17,174 bases of DNA from NCBI GenBank assembly GCA_017480395.1, contig JAFVAS010000132.1, positions 1-17,174 of the forward strand, given 5' to 3'. This document shows positions 1 through 8,194 of the stretch, in pieces. The position numbers were made by a program, and so were the translations under genes. Under the pieces are notes generated by a model. It saw only the letters and a program-made list of their open reading frames with translations. It ran no database searches and had not been told where the DNA came from. Source of the stretch: Oscillospiraceae bacterium (lineage in GTDB: Bacteria > Bacillota > Clostridia > Oscillospirales > Oscillospiraceae). Position 1 is the stretch's first letter. Each line of letters begins with the position of its first letter.

Positions 1-2514
1 GCCCGTCGCGTTGGCGATCATCATGTGGTCACCGAACAGCTGGGTGATGGCCTTGATGTTCGGCGTCTCGCCGCAGCCGGCGCAGGCACCGGAGAACTCC
101 ACCAGGGGCTGGGCAAACTGGCTGCCCTTCAGGGTCTTGCGGTTGAACACGCCGGGCTTGTCGCTGAGAGACAGGGCGTAGTTCCAGTTGGTCTCGTCAT
201 ACATGGTGTCGTCCACGGGCTTCATGGTCAGAGCCTTATCCTTGGCCAGGCAGGAGGCGGCGCAGGAGCCGCAGCCGGTGCAGTCCATGGTACTGACCTG
301 AATACGGTACTTCAGGCCCTGAGCGCCCTTGGCATCCACCATCTCAAAGCCCGCGGGAGCGGCCTTTGCCTCATTCTCGTCCACCAGATAGGCGCGGATG
401 GCCGCGTGGGGGCAGACGAAGGTGCACTGGTTGCACTGCAGGCACTTGGTGGGATCCCAGTTAGGCAGTGTGCTGGCAATGCCGCGCTTGTCGTACTTGG
501 AAGTACCCATGGGATAAGTACCGTCCTGATAAGGCACCAGGGCAGAAACCGGCAGGTCGTCGCCGCGCTGACGGTTGCAGGGAATGACAATGTTCTTCAC
601 CACATCGGGCAGGCTCTCGTCCACGGTGCGTTCATCCACGGCATTGGCCCAGGAGGCGGGGATCTCCACCTTGACAGGACTGTTGATACCGGCGTCCACG
701 GCGGCCAGGTTCATATTGACCACCTTTTCGCCCTTCTTGGCGTAGGTCTTCTGGGCGGCTTCCTTCATGTAGCGGACGGCATCGTCCACAGGCATGACAT
801 TGGAGAGTTTGAAGAAGGCGGCCTGCAGGATCAGGTTGGCGTGGTTGCCCAGGCCCAGCTCGCGGGCGATCTTGTTGGCGTCCACGGTATAGAACTGCAC
901 ATTGTGCTCAGCCATGTACTTCTTCACATCGCCGGGCAGGTTCTTCTCCAGCTCCTCACCGGTCCAGGAGGTGTTCAGCAGGAAGGTGCCGCCGTCCTTG
1001 ATCTCGTGGATCATATCATACTTGGCGATGTAGGACTGAGAGTGGCAGGCCAGGAAGTCTGCCGCCTTGATGAGGTAGGTGGAGCGAATCGGACTCTTGG
1101 AGAAGCGCAGATGGCTCTTGGTGATGCCGTAGGACTTCTTGGAGTCGTATTCGAAGTAAGCCTGCGTATACATGCCGGCGTGGTCGCCGATGATCTTGGC
1201 GGAGTTCTTATTGGCGCCCACGGTGCCGTCGGAGCCCAGGCCCCAGAACTTGCAGGACACGGTATCGGCGGACTCGGTGACCAGAGGCTCGTTCACAGTC
1301 AGAGACAGATGGGTCACATCGTCGTTGATGCCGATGGTGAACATCTGCTTGCCGTTGGGATCATTCATGTTGTCGAACACGGCCTTGATCTGGGCGGGGG
1401 TAACGTCCTTACAGGCCAGGCCATAGCGGCCACCGAAGATCTCGGGAGCGTTTTTGTTGTTGGCGAAGGCGGCGCAGACGTCCAGATACACAGCGCCGGC
1501 AATGGCGCCGGATTCCTTGGAGCGGTCCATGGCAGTGACCTTCTTCACCGTCTTGGGCATGGCGTTCAGGAAATACTTCATGTCGAAGGGCCGGAACAGA
1601 TGGATCTGCAGCATGCCCACCTTTTCGCCCTGGGCATTCAGGTGGTCCACGACTTCCCTGGTGGCCTCGCAGGCAGAGCCCATCAGGACGATGACGCGGT
1701 CCGCATCTTCGGCACCGTAGTAGTTGAAGATGTGGTAATCCCGGCCGGTGATCTTGTTGATGCCCTGCATATAGCCCTCAACGATGCCGGGAATGGCATC
1801 ATAGGTGGCATTGTTGGCCTCCTGGCTCTGGAAGTAGACGTCGGGGCCCTGCACGGTGGTGCGGTGCAGAGGATGCTCAGGGTTCATGGCGATCTGATGA
1901 TAGGCCTCCAGTGCGTCATGATCCATCAGACCGGCCACGGCATCCAGATCGATCATCTCGATCTTCTGGATCTCGTGGGAGGTACGGAAGCCATCAAAGA
2001 AGTGGACGAAGGGCACCCGGCTCTTGACCGTGGTCAGATGGGCCACGGCGGCCAGGTCCATGACCTCCTGAACGCTGGCAGTAGACATCATGGTGACACC
2101 GGTGGCGCGGCAGCTCATGACGTCCTGGTGGTCGCCGAAGATGTTGTTGGCGTGCTGGGCCACGGAACGGGCTGCCACATGGAACACGGCGGGCATCCGG
2201 TGGCCGGACATGATGTACATATTGGGGATCATCAGCAGCAGGCCCTGGGAAGAAGTAAATGTGGTAGCCATGGCGCCCGCCTCGGCCGCACCGTGCAGCG
2301 CGCCGGAGGCGCCGCCTTCGGACTGCATCTCCACCAGGGTGACCTGCTGGCCAAACATGTTTTTACGTCCGGCAGCGGCCCATTCGTCCACCTTCTCGCT
2401 CATAGGAGAAGACGGAGTGATGGGGAAAATTCCCGCCACATCGGTAAAGTGGTAAGCAACGGTGGCGCAGGCCTCATTGCCATCCATTGTTTTCATGATC
2501 TTTTTCTCGGACAT
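1..2514 (-). CDS. nifJ: Pyruvate:ferredoxin (flavodoxin) oxidoreductase, C-terminus outside window
   Basis: Oxidises pyruvate (or a related 2-oxo acid) with CoA to acetyl-CoA and CO2, reducing ferredoxin, in the cytoplasm of anaerobes. The 838 codons present start MSEKKIMKTMDGNEA, and the frame is open to the left edge. Domain I carries PITPSSPM (31-38) and QSEGGA around Glu66, the pyruvate/TPP-side motifs of the family. The ferredoxin domain has two clusters: Cys691, 694, 697, 701 and Cys745, 748, 751, 755. The proximal-cluster pair Cys811 and Cys814 lies in GACAGCGETP. The visible end, ANATG, is where the TPP-binding domain begins; family members are about 1,170-1,200 residues, so roughly 340 are missing. 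AGGAGGA lies about 6 bases before the ATG. It has its own promoter and shares an operator-like site with the operon starting at 11411, suggesting co-regulation. Specificity for pyruvate rather than another 2-oxo acid is not proven. Confidence 0.96.
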   Translation of the reverse strand, partial: MSEKKIMKTMDGNEACATVAYHFTDVAGIFPITPSSPMSEKVDEWAAAGRKNMFGQQVTLVEMQSEGGASGALHGAAEAGAMATTFTSSQGLLLMIPNMYIMSGHRMPAVFHVAARSVAQHANNIFGDHQDVMSCRATGVTMMSTASVQEVMDLAAVAHLTTVKSRVPFVHFFDGFRTSHEIQKIEMIDLDAVAGLMDHDALEAYHQIAMNPEHPLHRTTVQGPDVYFQSQEANNATYDAIPGIVEGYMQGINKITGRDYHIFNYYGAEDADRVIVLMGSACEATREVVDHLNAQGEKVGMLQIHLFRPFDMKYFLNAMPKTVKKVTAMDRSKESGAIAGAVYLDVCAAFANNKNAPEIFGGRYGLACKDVTPAQIKAVFDNMNDPNGKQMFTIGINDDVTHLSLTVNEPLVTESADTVSCKFWGLGSDGTVGANKNSAKIIGDHAGMYTQAYFEYDSKKSYGITKSHLRFSKSPIRSTYLIKAADFLACHSQSYIAKYDMIHEIKDGGTFLLNTSWTGEELEKNLPGDVKKYMAEHNVQFYTVDANKIARELGLGNHANLILQAAFFKLSNVMPVDDAVRYMKEAAQKTYAKKGEKVVNMNLAAVDAGINSPVKVEIPASWANAVDERTVDESLPDVVKNIVIPCNRQRGDDLPVSALVPYQDGTYPMGTSKYDKRGIASTLPNWDPTKCLQCNQCTFVCPHAAIRAYLVDENEAKAAPAGFEMVDAKGAQGLKYRIQVSTMDCTGCGSCAASCLAKDKALTMKPVDDTMYDETNWNYALSLSDKPGVFNRKTLKGSQFAQPLVEFSGACAGCGETPNIKAITQLFGDHMMIANATG

Positions 2515-2563
2515 AGTTTCCTCCTCTTTCCTTTTGATATTCTCGTACCAGGCTTATCGTTCG

Positions 2564-2585
2564 TTATTACAAAACGGCGTTCTCA
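2564..2585 (-). promoter_or_regulatory. Putative IclR-type operator A, upstream of nifJ
   Basis: On the minus strand this reads GAGAACG-C-CGTTTTG followed by TAATAA, with an AACG-N-CGTT dyad. It matches the site at 11491-11512 at 18 of 22 positions in the same orientation relative to the downstream gene. It sits between the candidate nifJ promoter and the nifJ ribosome binding site, a position suited to repression. Binding by the local IclR protein is inference. Confidence 0.6.
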
Positions 2586-2602
2586 ATTTGTATGATAAAT
2601 TT

Positions 2603-2631
2603 ACAATATAATCTTTTTGCAGATTTGTCAA
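2603..2631 (-). promoter_or_regulatory. Candidate sigma-A promoter of nifJ
   Basis: On the minus strand a perfect TTGACA -35 (2631-2626) is followed 17 bases later by TATTGT (2608-2603), a four-of-six match to TATAAT, in AT-rich sequence. The predicted start near 2596 gives an untranslated leader of about 80 bases. Confidence 0.65.
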
Positions 2632-3014
2632 TATCGTTTTTTATTTTGTAAAACTATTATTTTCCTCTGAATGGCCATCTTCCGCGCCTTCCCGGCGTTG
2701 ATCGTGGTGACACGGAGCTTGATACAGCCATTGTTTCCCAGTCACGCGAAGAAAGAAGCGCCGGAGCCGGAATGACCCCGGCATAATAAGTCAGACATTC
2801 GATTGTTATCTTAGAAAAAAATTCCTACACCAAATAGGATACAGCGATCGCAGAGAAACCGATACCGCCAATCGGAATCAGGGGAGCAGCGAGGCCTTCC
2901 CCGGAGCTGATATCCGAGCCCCCTCTCCCCTTCTGTCCGAACATAAATCAACGTCCCAAAGCTGACAGGACGTGACGCCGGAGTCGTTGGCAGACCGGGA
3001 TCGGCTCGTATGGA
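2632..3014. other. Intergenic region between the second permease and nifJ
   Basis: About 380 bases without a convincing gene. On the minus strand there is a short GC hairpin, GCCGG with CCGGC (around 2770-2786), a weak candidate for the end of the permease operon; it lacks a proper U-run. A 39-codon minus-strand frame at 2825-2944 ends in a Gly/Ile-rich hydrophobic stretch but has no good ribosome binding site. I see no repeat or RNA gene here. Confidence 0.4.
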
Positions 3015-4241
3015 TCACTGAAAATCTTCCCACTCCAGAACCATCGAGATCACGCAGCCAAACAGGAGTCCCCAGAAGGCGGCGCTGATATGGAAGATGG
3101 TCAGATCGCATAGACCGATCACGAAGGCCGCGAACGCTCCCTTTTGGAACTTTAAACCGGAAAAACCGCTTCGCAGAGAACTGATCAGTACGGTCACCAA
3201 CCCCAGGCCGGCAAGCGTATTGACCAGGATCGTCGGGATTTGTCTGGTGAATGCGATGATCATGCTTGCAAATATGCCGAACAGGATGGAAAGCATGCCG
3301 TTGACGATCGCGGCGCCAAAACGCAGGCTCTTGTCCTCCCCTGCTTCCTCGGACGCGCAGATCGCTGTCATCGGTCCGGCGATATTGGCGTTATGCCCGC
3401 CCCAAAAAGCTGCGAACATACTGGCAATACCGCTTGCAATCGTCATACTGTTGATGGGGGCGTCATATCCCTCGGCCTGCAGGACACCAATGGCCTGGGC
3501 ATTCTGCGCGCCCACGACAAGAATTGCCAGCGGAACAGAAACAGATAAGAATACCGCGCCATTCCAATCCGGAATGGTAAACAACGGCGGTGTAAAGGCT
3601 ATTACATCGCTGCCCGGCAGCCATCCGTCCGTCAGGATCAGGCTACCGATTGAGAGGATCAGCGCTCCAAGTATGCCAGGCATGCGTTTCCAGAGTTTCG
3701 GAACAATGAGATAGCCAAGAACCGCAATTCCGCACAGGAATGGTTCCTCCCGGGTATTTTTTACGATGTCTACCGTATAGTGCATCATACATCCGGCAAC
3801 CATTCCCATCACGATGGGCAACGGGATGACCTTCATCACCCGGGATGCAATACCGGTCACGCCCACAAAAAGCACCAGAAGTCCGGCACACATGTACGCG
3901 CCCACTGCCTCCTGAAATCTGTATCCCTGCAAGGCGGTAGCCAACGTCGTAGCACCGGGGATACAAGCGGCACCTACGATCGGCATCTGATAGTAAAGTG
4001 ACAGTACCAGGCTGATCACACCGCTGATCGCATAGCAGCCGAACAGCCAGGAGCTTGCCTGTCTATCCGTAAAGCCAAGCGTTTGCGCTGTGTTGATATA
4101 GAGCAGTGCCGGGTCGGTGATACTGAATAAGGTGGCTACCACAGCGGCAGACACCGTTTCGCTACGGATGGACCTGGGGAGGTGCCGAAAGCCCTCCCCA
4201 AATCCGGGTCCGCGCTCAAACAAGAAATGAAGTGATCTCAC
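3015..4241 (-). CDS. BenE-family (benzoate/H+ symporter-like) permease, second copy
   Basis: A multi-pass inner-membrane transporter of 408 residues, resembling the BenE family of proton-coupled carboxylate importers. The family signature segment GGHNANIAGPMTAICAS lies around residues 278-294, and IPGATTLATAL is near residues 92-102. It is a clear paralogue of the permease at 5453-6679, sharing GPGF at the N-terminus, LSLYY, IPGAT and NANIAGPMTAIC. The start is a GTG one base after the stop of the M24-like gene; I see no Shine-Dalgarno sequence, so translation is probably coupled. It is apparently the last gene of the operon. Its codon use looks less GC-biased by eye than that of its neighbours, which may mean separate acquisition. 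Substrate unknown; benzoate itself is not implied. Confidence 0.85.
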   Translation of the reverse strand: MRSLHFLFERGPGFGEGFRHLPRSIRSETVSAAVVATLFSITDPALLYINTAQTLGFTDRQASSWLFGCYAISGVISLVLSLYYQMPIVGAACIPGATTLATALQGYRFQEAVGAYMCAGLLVLFVGVTGIASRVMKVIPLPIVMGMVAGCMMHYTVDIVKNTREEPFLCGIAVLGYLIVPKLWKRMPGILGALILSIGSLILTDGWLPGSDVIAFTPPLFTIPDWNGAVFLSVSVPLAILVVGAQNAQAIGVLQAEGYDAPINSMTIASGIASMFAAFWGGHNANIAGPMTAICASEEAGEDKSLRFGAAIVNGMLSILFGIFASMIIAFTRQIPTILVNTLAGLGLVTVLISSLRSGFSGLKFQKGAFAAFVIGLCDLTIFHISAAFWGLLFGCVISMVLEWEDFQ

Positions 4242-4242
4242 T

Positions 4243-5352
4243 TTATTTGCAGACAGGCCCTGCCGGGAAGTCCGTCAGGAACTCCACGCCATCCTGCTTC
4301 ATCAGGATCGTATCGGTAATTCTGGGGCCACCGACACCGGGAATATAGATCGTGGGCAGCAACAGATCCACCACCATGTTCTCCTGTAGCACGGTTCCGC
4401 TGCCCTTGGAAATGATGGGATAGAACTCGGATTGACGAATGCCGACACCGTAGCCGATATGCTCCATGACCCAGTTCTTTCCGTATCCCTGCGATTCTAC
4501 ATAAGCTGTAGTCTTGTCATAGACTTCTCCGCAGGTCACGCCGGGATGCAGAGCTTCCACCGCAACCTGCTGCGCTTCTTTGAGCACCTCGTAGATCCGT
4601 ACACTTTCCGGTTTGGGTGTGCCCAGAAACACTGTGCGGCACATCTTTGCCACATACCCGTTGCAGGAGGCACCAAGGTGGATCACCACGGGGCCATTAT
4701 CCTCAATGGGCGTGTGGCTTGCATAGGGATGAATATTCAACTGGCGCTTATGGGTCAGGACCTGCATACGGAAAGACGAACCCATAGAGCCAGCCTTTGC
4801 CATAGCGTACTCCGCCTCTGCCAGCACCTCTGTTTCCAGCATGCCCGGCTTCACAGCGTCAATGGCTGCCTGCATGCCAGCTGCCAACGCCTTACCTGCA
4901 ACGCGCATCTGATCAATCTCCTGCGGTGCCTTTACGCTGCGGATCTCATAGCAAGGGATAGCAATGTCGCACACCTGCATATCAGGCGCAGCATCCCGCA
5001 GGCACTGATAATCCTTCAAGCTGATGAAGTAACGGGTAAAGCCCAGCTTCGGAGCTGTCCAGTTCTGCGCCTTCAGCCAGGCGCCCATCATCGTGCTCTG
5101 ATTGTTTTTGGGGAACATATAGGGTGTCACCTTTTGGATGCCGCTGACCTCACGGACATGGGCAGCCTCCATCCAGAGACAAAACAGTTCCGGCTCACCC
5201 TCGGCAGGAACTGCCAGAGCACCGCCCTCCAGATCATCAATGCCAGCAAAATAGATCAGGTTTTCACGGTCATAGATCATCGCAGCATCCAGGCCCATAT
5301 CCTTCAATTTGGCCTGAAGCTTCGCAATACGGGTTGGTATCAATGTTTTCAT
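4243..5352 (-). CDS. Creatinase-like M24-family protein with degenerate metal site
   Basis: A 369-residue cytoplasmic pita-bread-fold protein, with an N-terminal creatinase-type domain (about 1-135) and a C-terminal M24 domain (about 145-369). Family M24 includes aminopeptidase P and prolidase (dimetal) and metal-free hydrolases such as creatinase. Four of the five usual ligand positions are changed: the VDAG-type Asp is His225 in VVIHLG, the SDxTRT-type Asp is Lys236 in AKMCRT, the TxEPG Glu falls in a leucine stretch (330-332), and the RIED Glu is Thr346 in PRITD. The central His is retained (His298 in MEHIGYGVG). By analogy with creatinase it may hydrolyse a C-N bond of a small molecule without metal. 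AGGAG lies 10 bases before the ATG. It sits between two BenE permeases, suggesting it acts on the imported substrate. No specific substrate can be read from the sequence. Confidence 0.85.
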   Translation of the reverse strand: MKTLIPTRIAKLQAKLKDMGLDAAMIYDRENLIYFAGIDDLEGGALAVPAEGEPELFCLWMEAAHVREVSGIQKVTPYMFPKNNQSTMMGAWLKAQNWTAPKLGFTRYFISLKDYQCLRDAAPDMQVCDIAIPCYEIRSVKAPQEIDQMRVAGKALAAGMQAAIDAVKPGMLETEVLAEAEYAMAKAGSMGSSFRMQVLTHKRQLNIHPYASHTPIEDNGPVVIHLGASCNGYVAKMCRTVFLGTPKPESVRIYEVLKEAQQVAVEALHPGVTCGEVYDKTTAYVESQGYGKNWVMEHIGYGVGIRQSEFYPIISKGSGTVLQENMVVDLLLPTIYIPGVGGPRITDTILMKQDGVEFLTDFPAGPVCK

Positions 5353-5377
5353 GGCTACTGATCTCCTTCTATGCTGT

Positions 5378-5424
5378 CACAGGACAGCAGCTGCCCCTCA
5401 GGGCGGGGGTGCTGCTGTCCTGTG
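5378..5424 (-). repeat. Perfect 14-bp inverted repeat between permease and M24-like gene
   Basis: Arms CACAGGACAGCAGC (5378-5391) and its exact complement (5411-5424) enclose 19 bases with an inner CCCC/GGGG pairing. On either strand the stem is not followed by a T-run, so it is not a classical terminator. It fills most of the 100-base gap between two cistrons of one operon. Possible roles are an mRNA processing or stability element, or partial attenuation of the last two genes. Confidence 0.75.
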
Positions 5425-5452
5425 CTGAATTTGGGACTGCGAAATGCAGAAA

Positions 5453-6679
5453 TTACTCAGCCTTAGCTGCAGAGAAGTCCTTGGACTCGCAGATCAGAGA
5501 GACGACCACGCCAATCACCAGAGCCCAGAAAGCGCAGCCGATGTTCAGGATGCTGATGCCGGACAGGCCCACGCAGAAGGCGGCAAAAGTGCCAAACTTG
5601 AATCTGCCGGTAGAGAAGCCAGTCTTCAGGCAGTTGATCAGAACGTTCATCATTGCCAGACCTGCCAGGCAGTTTGCCAGACCGGCGGGGAAACCGCCAA
5701 CGAAGGTGATGGCATAAACGCCAACCACGCCGAACAGGGCGAAGGTGATGCCGTTTACCACGGAAGCTACATAGCGGCCTTCCTTCTTGCCGGCATCAGA
5801 GGAGCAGCAGATTGCGGTCATGGGGCCGGCGATGTTGGCGTTATGGGCGCCGAACAGGCCGGAGACGATACCGCCAATACCGGAGGCAACGGTCATGGTA
5901 TTGGAGGGAACATCATAGCCCTCAGCCCGCAGAACACCCATAGCCTGTGCATTCTCAGCGCCAATGACCAGAGCGGCCAGAGGGATGGAGCAGGACAGGA
6001 TCAGAGTTCCGTTGAAAGCGGGAGCAACAATGCGGGGGGCAATGTAGCTGATGTTGCTCATATCAGCGGTGAACTGACCAGTTACCAGAGCAACAACGAA
6101 GCCGACGATCAGGGCAGCCAGAACAGAGGGGAACTTCTTGATGATGCGGGGCACCAGGAAGAATGCCAGAACGGCGGCGCCGCACACAATCGGATTGGTT
6201 TTTGTAGTTGTGACGATACCAGAGCCGAACTTCATCATAGCACCGCCCACCATCGCCATAACGATCTCAAGGGGCAGGAATTTCATGATCTTGCCGATAG
6301 CGCCGGAACATCCGATTATCAAAACAATGACGCCCGCGATGATAAAGGCGCCGGCAGCTTCGTTAAAGGAGTAGCCGGCCAGTGCAGTGCCCATCAGGGT
6401 AGCGCCGGGGATGGAATAAGCGCCGGAAATAGGAACTTTGTAATACAGGGACAAAATGGTGCCCAGCAGGCCGCCGAAGAAATAGATACCAAATACCCAG
6501 GTCACAGTATCTTCCAGAGTAAAGCCTGCGGCAGTTGCCGCTGCGACAGTGACCAAGCAGGGACCCGTGCAACCAAACACGGTAGAAATGAGTCCGGAAG
6601 AAATGGTGCTGCCATTCAGATTCTTCGGCAGATCAGCCAGACCGGATTTAAAGCCAGGGCCTTTTTCCAGCAGTTTCAT
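5453..6679 (-). CDS. BenE-family (benzoate/H+ symporter-like) permease, first copy
   Basis: A 408-residue polytopic membrane protein of the BenE type. It begins MKLLEKGPGFKSGLADLPKN, then shows about a dozen hydrophobic spans, SIPGATLMGTALAGY near residues 88-102, and the signature GAHNANIAGPMTAICCS around 276-292. GGAG lies 8 bases before the ATG. It follows the LarA-like gene by 42 bases and precedes the M24-like gene by 100 bases that hold a large hairpin. The position within a catabolic operon argues that it imports the pathway substrate, presumably a small carboxylate, by proton symport. The second paralogue two genes downstream might have a different specificity or direction. Confidence 0.88.
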   Translation of the reverse strand: MKLLEKGPGFKSGLADLPKNLNGSTISSGLISTVFGCTGPCLVTVAAATAAGFTLEDTVTWVFGIYFFGGLLGTILSLYYKVPISGAYSIPGATLMGTALAGYSFNEAAGAFIIAGVIVLIIGCSGAIGKIMKFLPLEIVMAMVGGAMMKFGSGIVTTTKTNPIVCGAAVLAFFLVPRIIKKFPSVLAALIVGFVVALVTGQFTADMSNISYIAPRIVAPAFNGTLILSCSIPLAALVIGAENAQAMGVLRAEGYDVPSNTMTVASGIGGIVSGLFGAHNANIAGPMTAICCSSDAGKKEGRYVASVVNGITFALFGVVGVYAITFVGGFPAGLANCLAGLAMMNVLINCLKTGFSTGRFKFGTFAAFCVGLSGISILNIGCAFWALVIGVVVSLICESKDFSAAKAE

Positions 6680-6721
6680 ATGTGTGTCTCCTTCAGTATT
6701 GATTATTCAATGTGGGACAGC

Positions 6722-8194
6722 TTAACCTTTCAGCTTTTCCAGAAGGGAGATATCCACGCCGCGCTGACGGAACCACTTGGGCATCAACTCTTCATCGACG
6801 CGCTTGGTAACGATGGGAGCCTGACGGATCAGCAGCTCGGCCAAGGACTTGGAGCAGTTCAGGCCACCCATGGCGCCGTCGAAGATGATGACCTTGTCGG
6901 TGCCGGTCACCTTGTAGGCGAACTCCATAGCGGACTCGGTGGTCTTGGCCACCACGGCATGGTCCATGTACTTGATGTTCATGGGCTCCATATCGAACAG
7001 GTCGGCCTGCTCCTGGCCCACGACCACGGTGGGAACATGCTCGGAGAAGAAGGCGGAGGGATAGCCCGTCCAGGCGTAGTTGTGCACGCACATCTTGATG
7101 GCGGGGTTCAGAGGAGGAATGCTCTTCTCGAAGGGCTTGCCGTCCTTGCCGTAGAATGCCTCCGTGTACCAGGTGTAGGCCGGCAGAGGCGTGCCTTCCA
7201 TGTCGTACAGGTCCTGGTTGGCGCCGGTGAAGTTGGCATAGATAACGCCAGCAGAGAACACATAAGGAACCGGGCAGGGGAAGTCCAGAACAGCGATGCA
7301 CTCGTCGATGTCGCCGAACAGGGTCATGATCTTGCCGTACAGCTGGCAACCGATAAAGGTGGCGCGGTCGTTGATGGCATACAGGTCGTTATCCGCATCC
7401 ACGCCGATCACGCCGTGGGGGCCGACGTTCAGGAAAGCGCCGAAGGCGAACTTGCTCTGAACGAACTCAGACTCAAAAATGGCGCGGGCGGTGAAGTTGG
7501 CAGCACGGGGCCCCAGGTTCTGGTGATAGGTGGACCGGGTCTCGATACGGGCATAGGACATGCCGAAGGGCTTCACGGCCTTGTCGATCTGACGATGGAA
7601 GTGGACTTCGCGGACGTCAGTGTGGTGCGCGTGGATGATCCAATCGGCGTCATAAATAGCCTTGATACCGTACAGGGTGCCGACCTCGGTCTCGATGGGG
7701 ATACCCTCATCCACGGGCGCCACGCCCTTGGTCTTGCCAGGGCCATAGTGCTTGTCCAGCTCATAGCGCTTGATGTATTCCTCGGTCTCGCGGAAGCGCA
7801 TGCCAACGCCGGCGCGGAGGCGGATGTTGTCGGTACCGGTCTTCTCATGGACCACATCCCGGATGGCCTTCAGCAGGATCGCGTAAGGCTGGCCGCCCAG
7901 CAGGGTGAAGCCGTGGTGGGAAGCCAGAACGTTCACGCTGTCGGTGGGCTTGATCATGGACATATCCACCTTGCGCAGCTCTTCCTTGGCTACCTCATAC
8001 AGCTTGTCCAGTGCGTCAGGGCCGCCGGGATAGATGACCTCAGGCAGTTCGGGGAACAGTTCGGTCAGCTTCAGGGAACACATGCCGGGCATCTCCGCCA
8101 CGCGCTTCTTCACCAGAGAGGGATCAATGCCGTACTGGGAGGGCTTGGGAGCGATAGGCATGATAGGCGCATGCATCAGATTGTTATCAGCCAT
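6722..8194 (-). CDS. Putative LarA-superfamily (nickel-pincer nucleotide enzyme-like) protein
   Basis: A 490-residue cytoplasmic protein of unknown reaction. I align its middle by eye to lactate racemase LarA. SVNVLASHHGFTLLGG (86-101) sits where LarA has its SSDHTRP strand-loop. IRLRAGVGMRFRETEEYIKRY (124-144) matches the ATGFHRPSTHEE region. YDADWIIHAHH (181-191) matches EADLLISEGFIESH. DKAVKPFGMSY (204-214) matches RKSVLPGIASY, whose Lys184 carries the pincer nucleotide; Lys205 or Lys208 is the counterpart, and His224 may replace Ni ligand His200. The catalytic His108 position looks like Arg133, so lactate racemisation is not expected. The ATG overlaps the ferredoxin stop by 8 bases with GGAGGTG upstream, implying coupled synthesis. 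The nearby larEBC genes would supply its cofactor. The family call rests on memory of one LarA sequence and needs a profile search. Confidence 0.55.
   Translation of the reverse strand: MADNNLMHAPIMPIAPKPSQYGIDPSLVKKRVAEMPGMCSLKLTELFPELPEVIYPGGPDALDKLYEVAKEELRKVDMSMIKPTDSVNVLASHHGFTLLGGQPYAILLKAIRDVVHEKTGTDNIRLRAGVGMRFRETEEYIKRYELDKHYGPGKTKGVAPVDEGIPIETEVGTLYGIKAIYDADWIIHAHHTDVREVHFHRQIDKAVKPFGMSYARIETRSTYHQNLGPRAANFTARAIFESEFVQSKFAFGAFLNVGPHGVIGVDADNDLYAINDRATFIGCQLYGKIMTLFGDIDECIAVLDFPCPVPYVFSAGVIYANFTGANQDLYDMEGTPLPAYTWYTEAFYGKDGKPFEKSIPPLNPAIKMCVHNYAWTGYPSAFFSEHVPTVVVGQEQADLFDMEPMNIKYMDHAVVAKTTESAMEFAYKVTGTDKVIIFDGAMGGLNCSKSLAELLIRQAPIVTKRVDEELMPKWFRQRGVDISLLEKLKG

Noticed and set aside
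25..2595. An 856-codon open frame on the plus strand opposite nifJ
   Set aside because: It is the antisense of an unmistakable PFOR gene; the composition (Gly, Val, His, Leu) is an artefact of GC-rich codon use, and there is no binding site or family motif.
6702..6715. Inverted repeat ATTGA/TCAAT between the LarA-like gene and the first permease
   Set aside because: Five-base AT-rich arms in a 42-base gap; expected by chance and unlike the AACG-N-CGTT sites.
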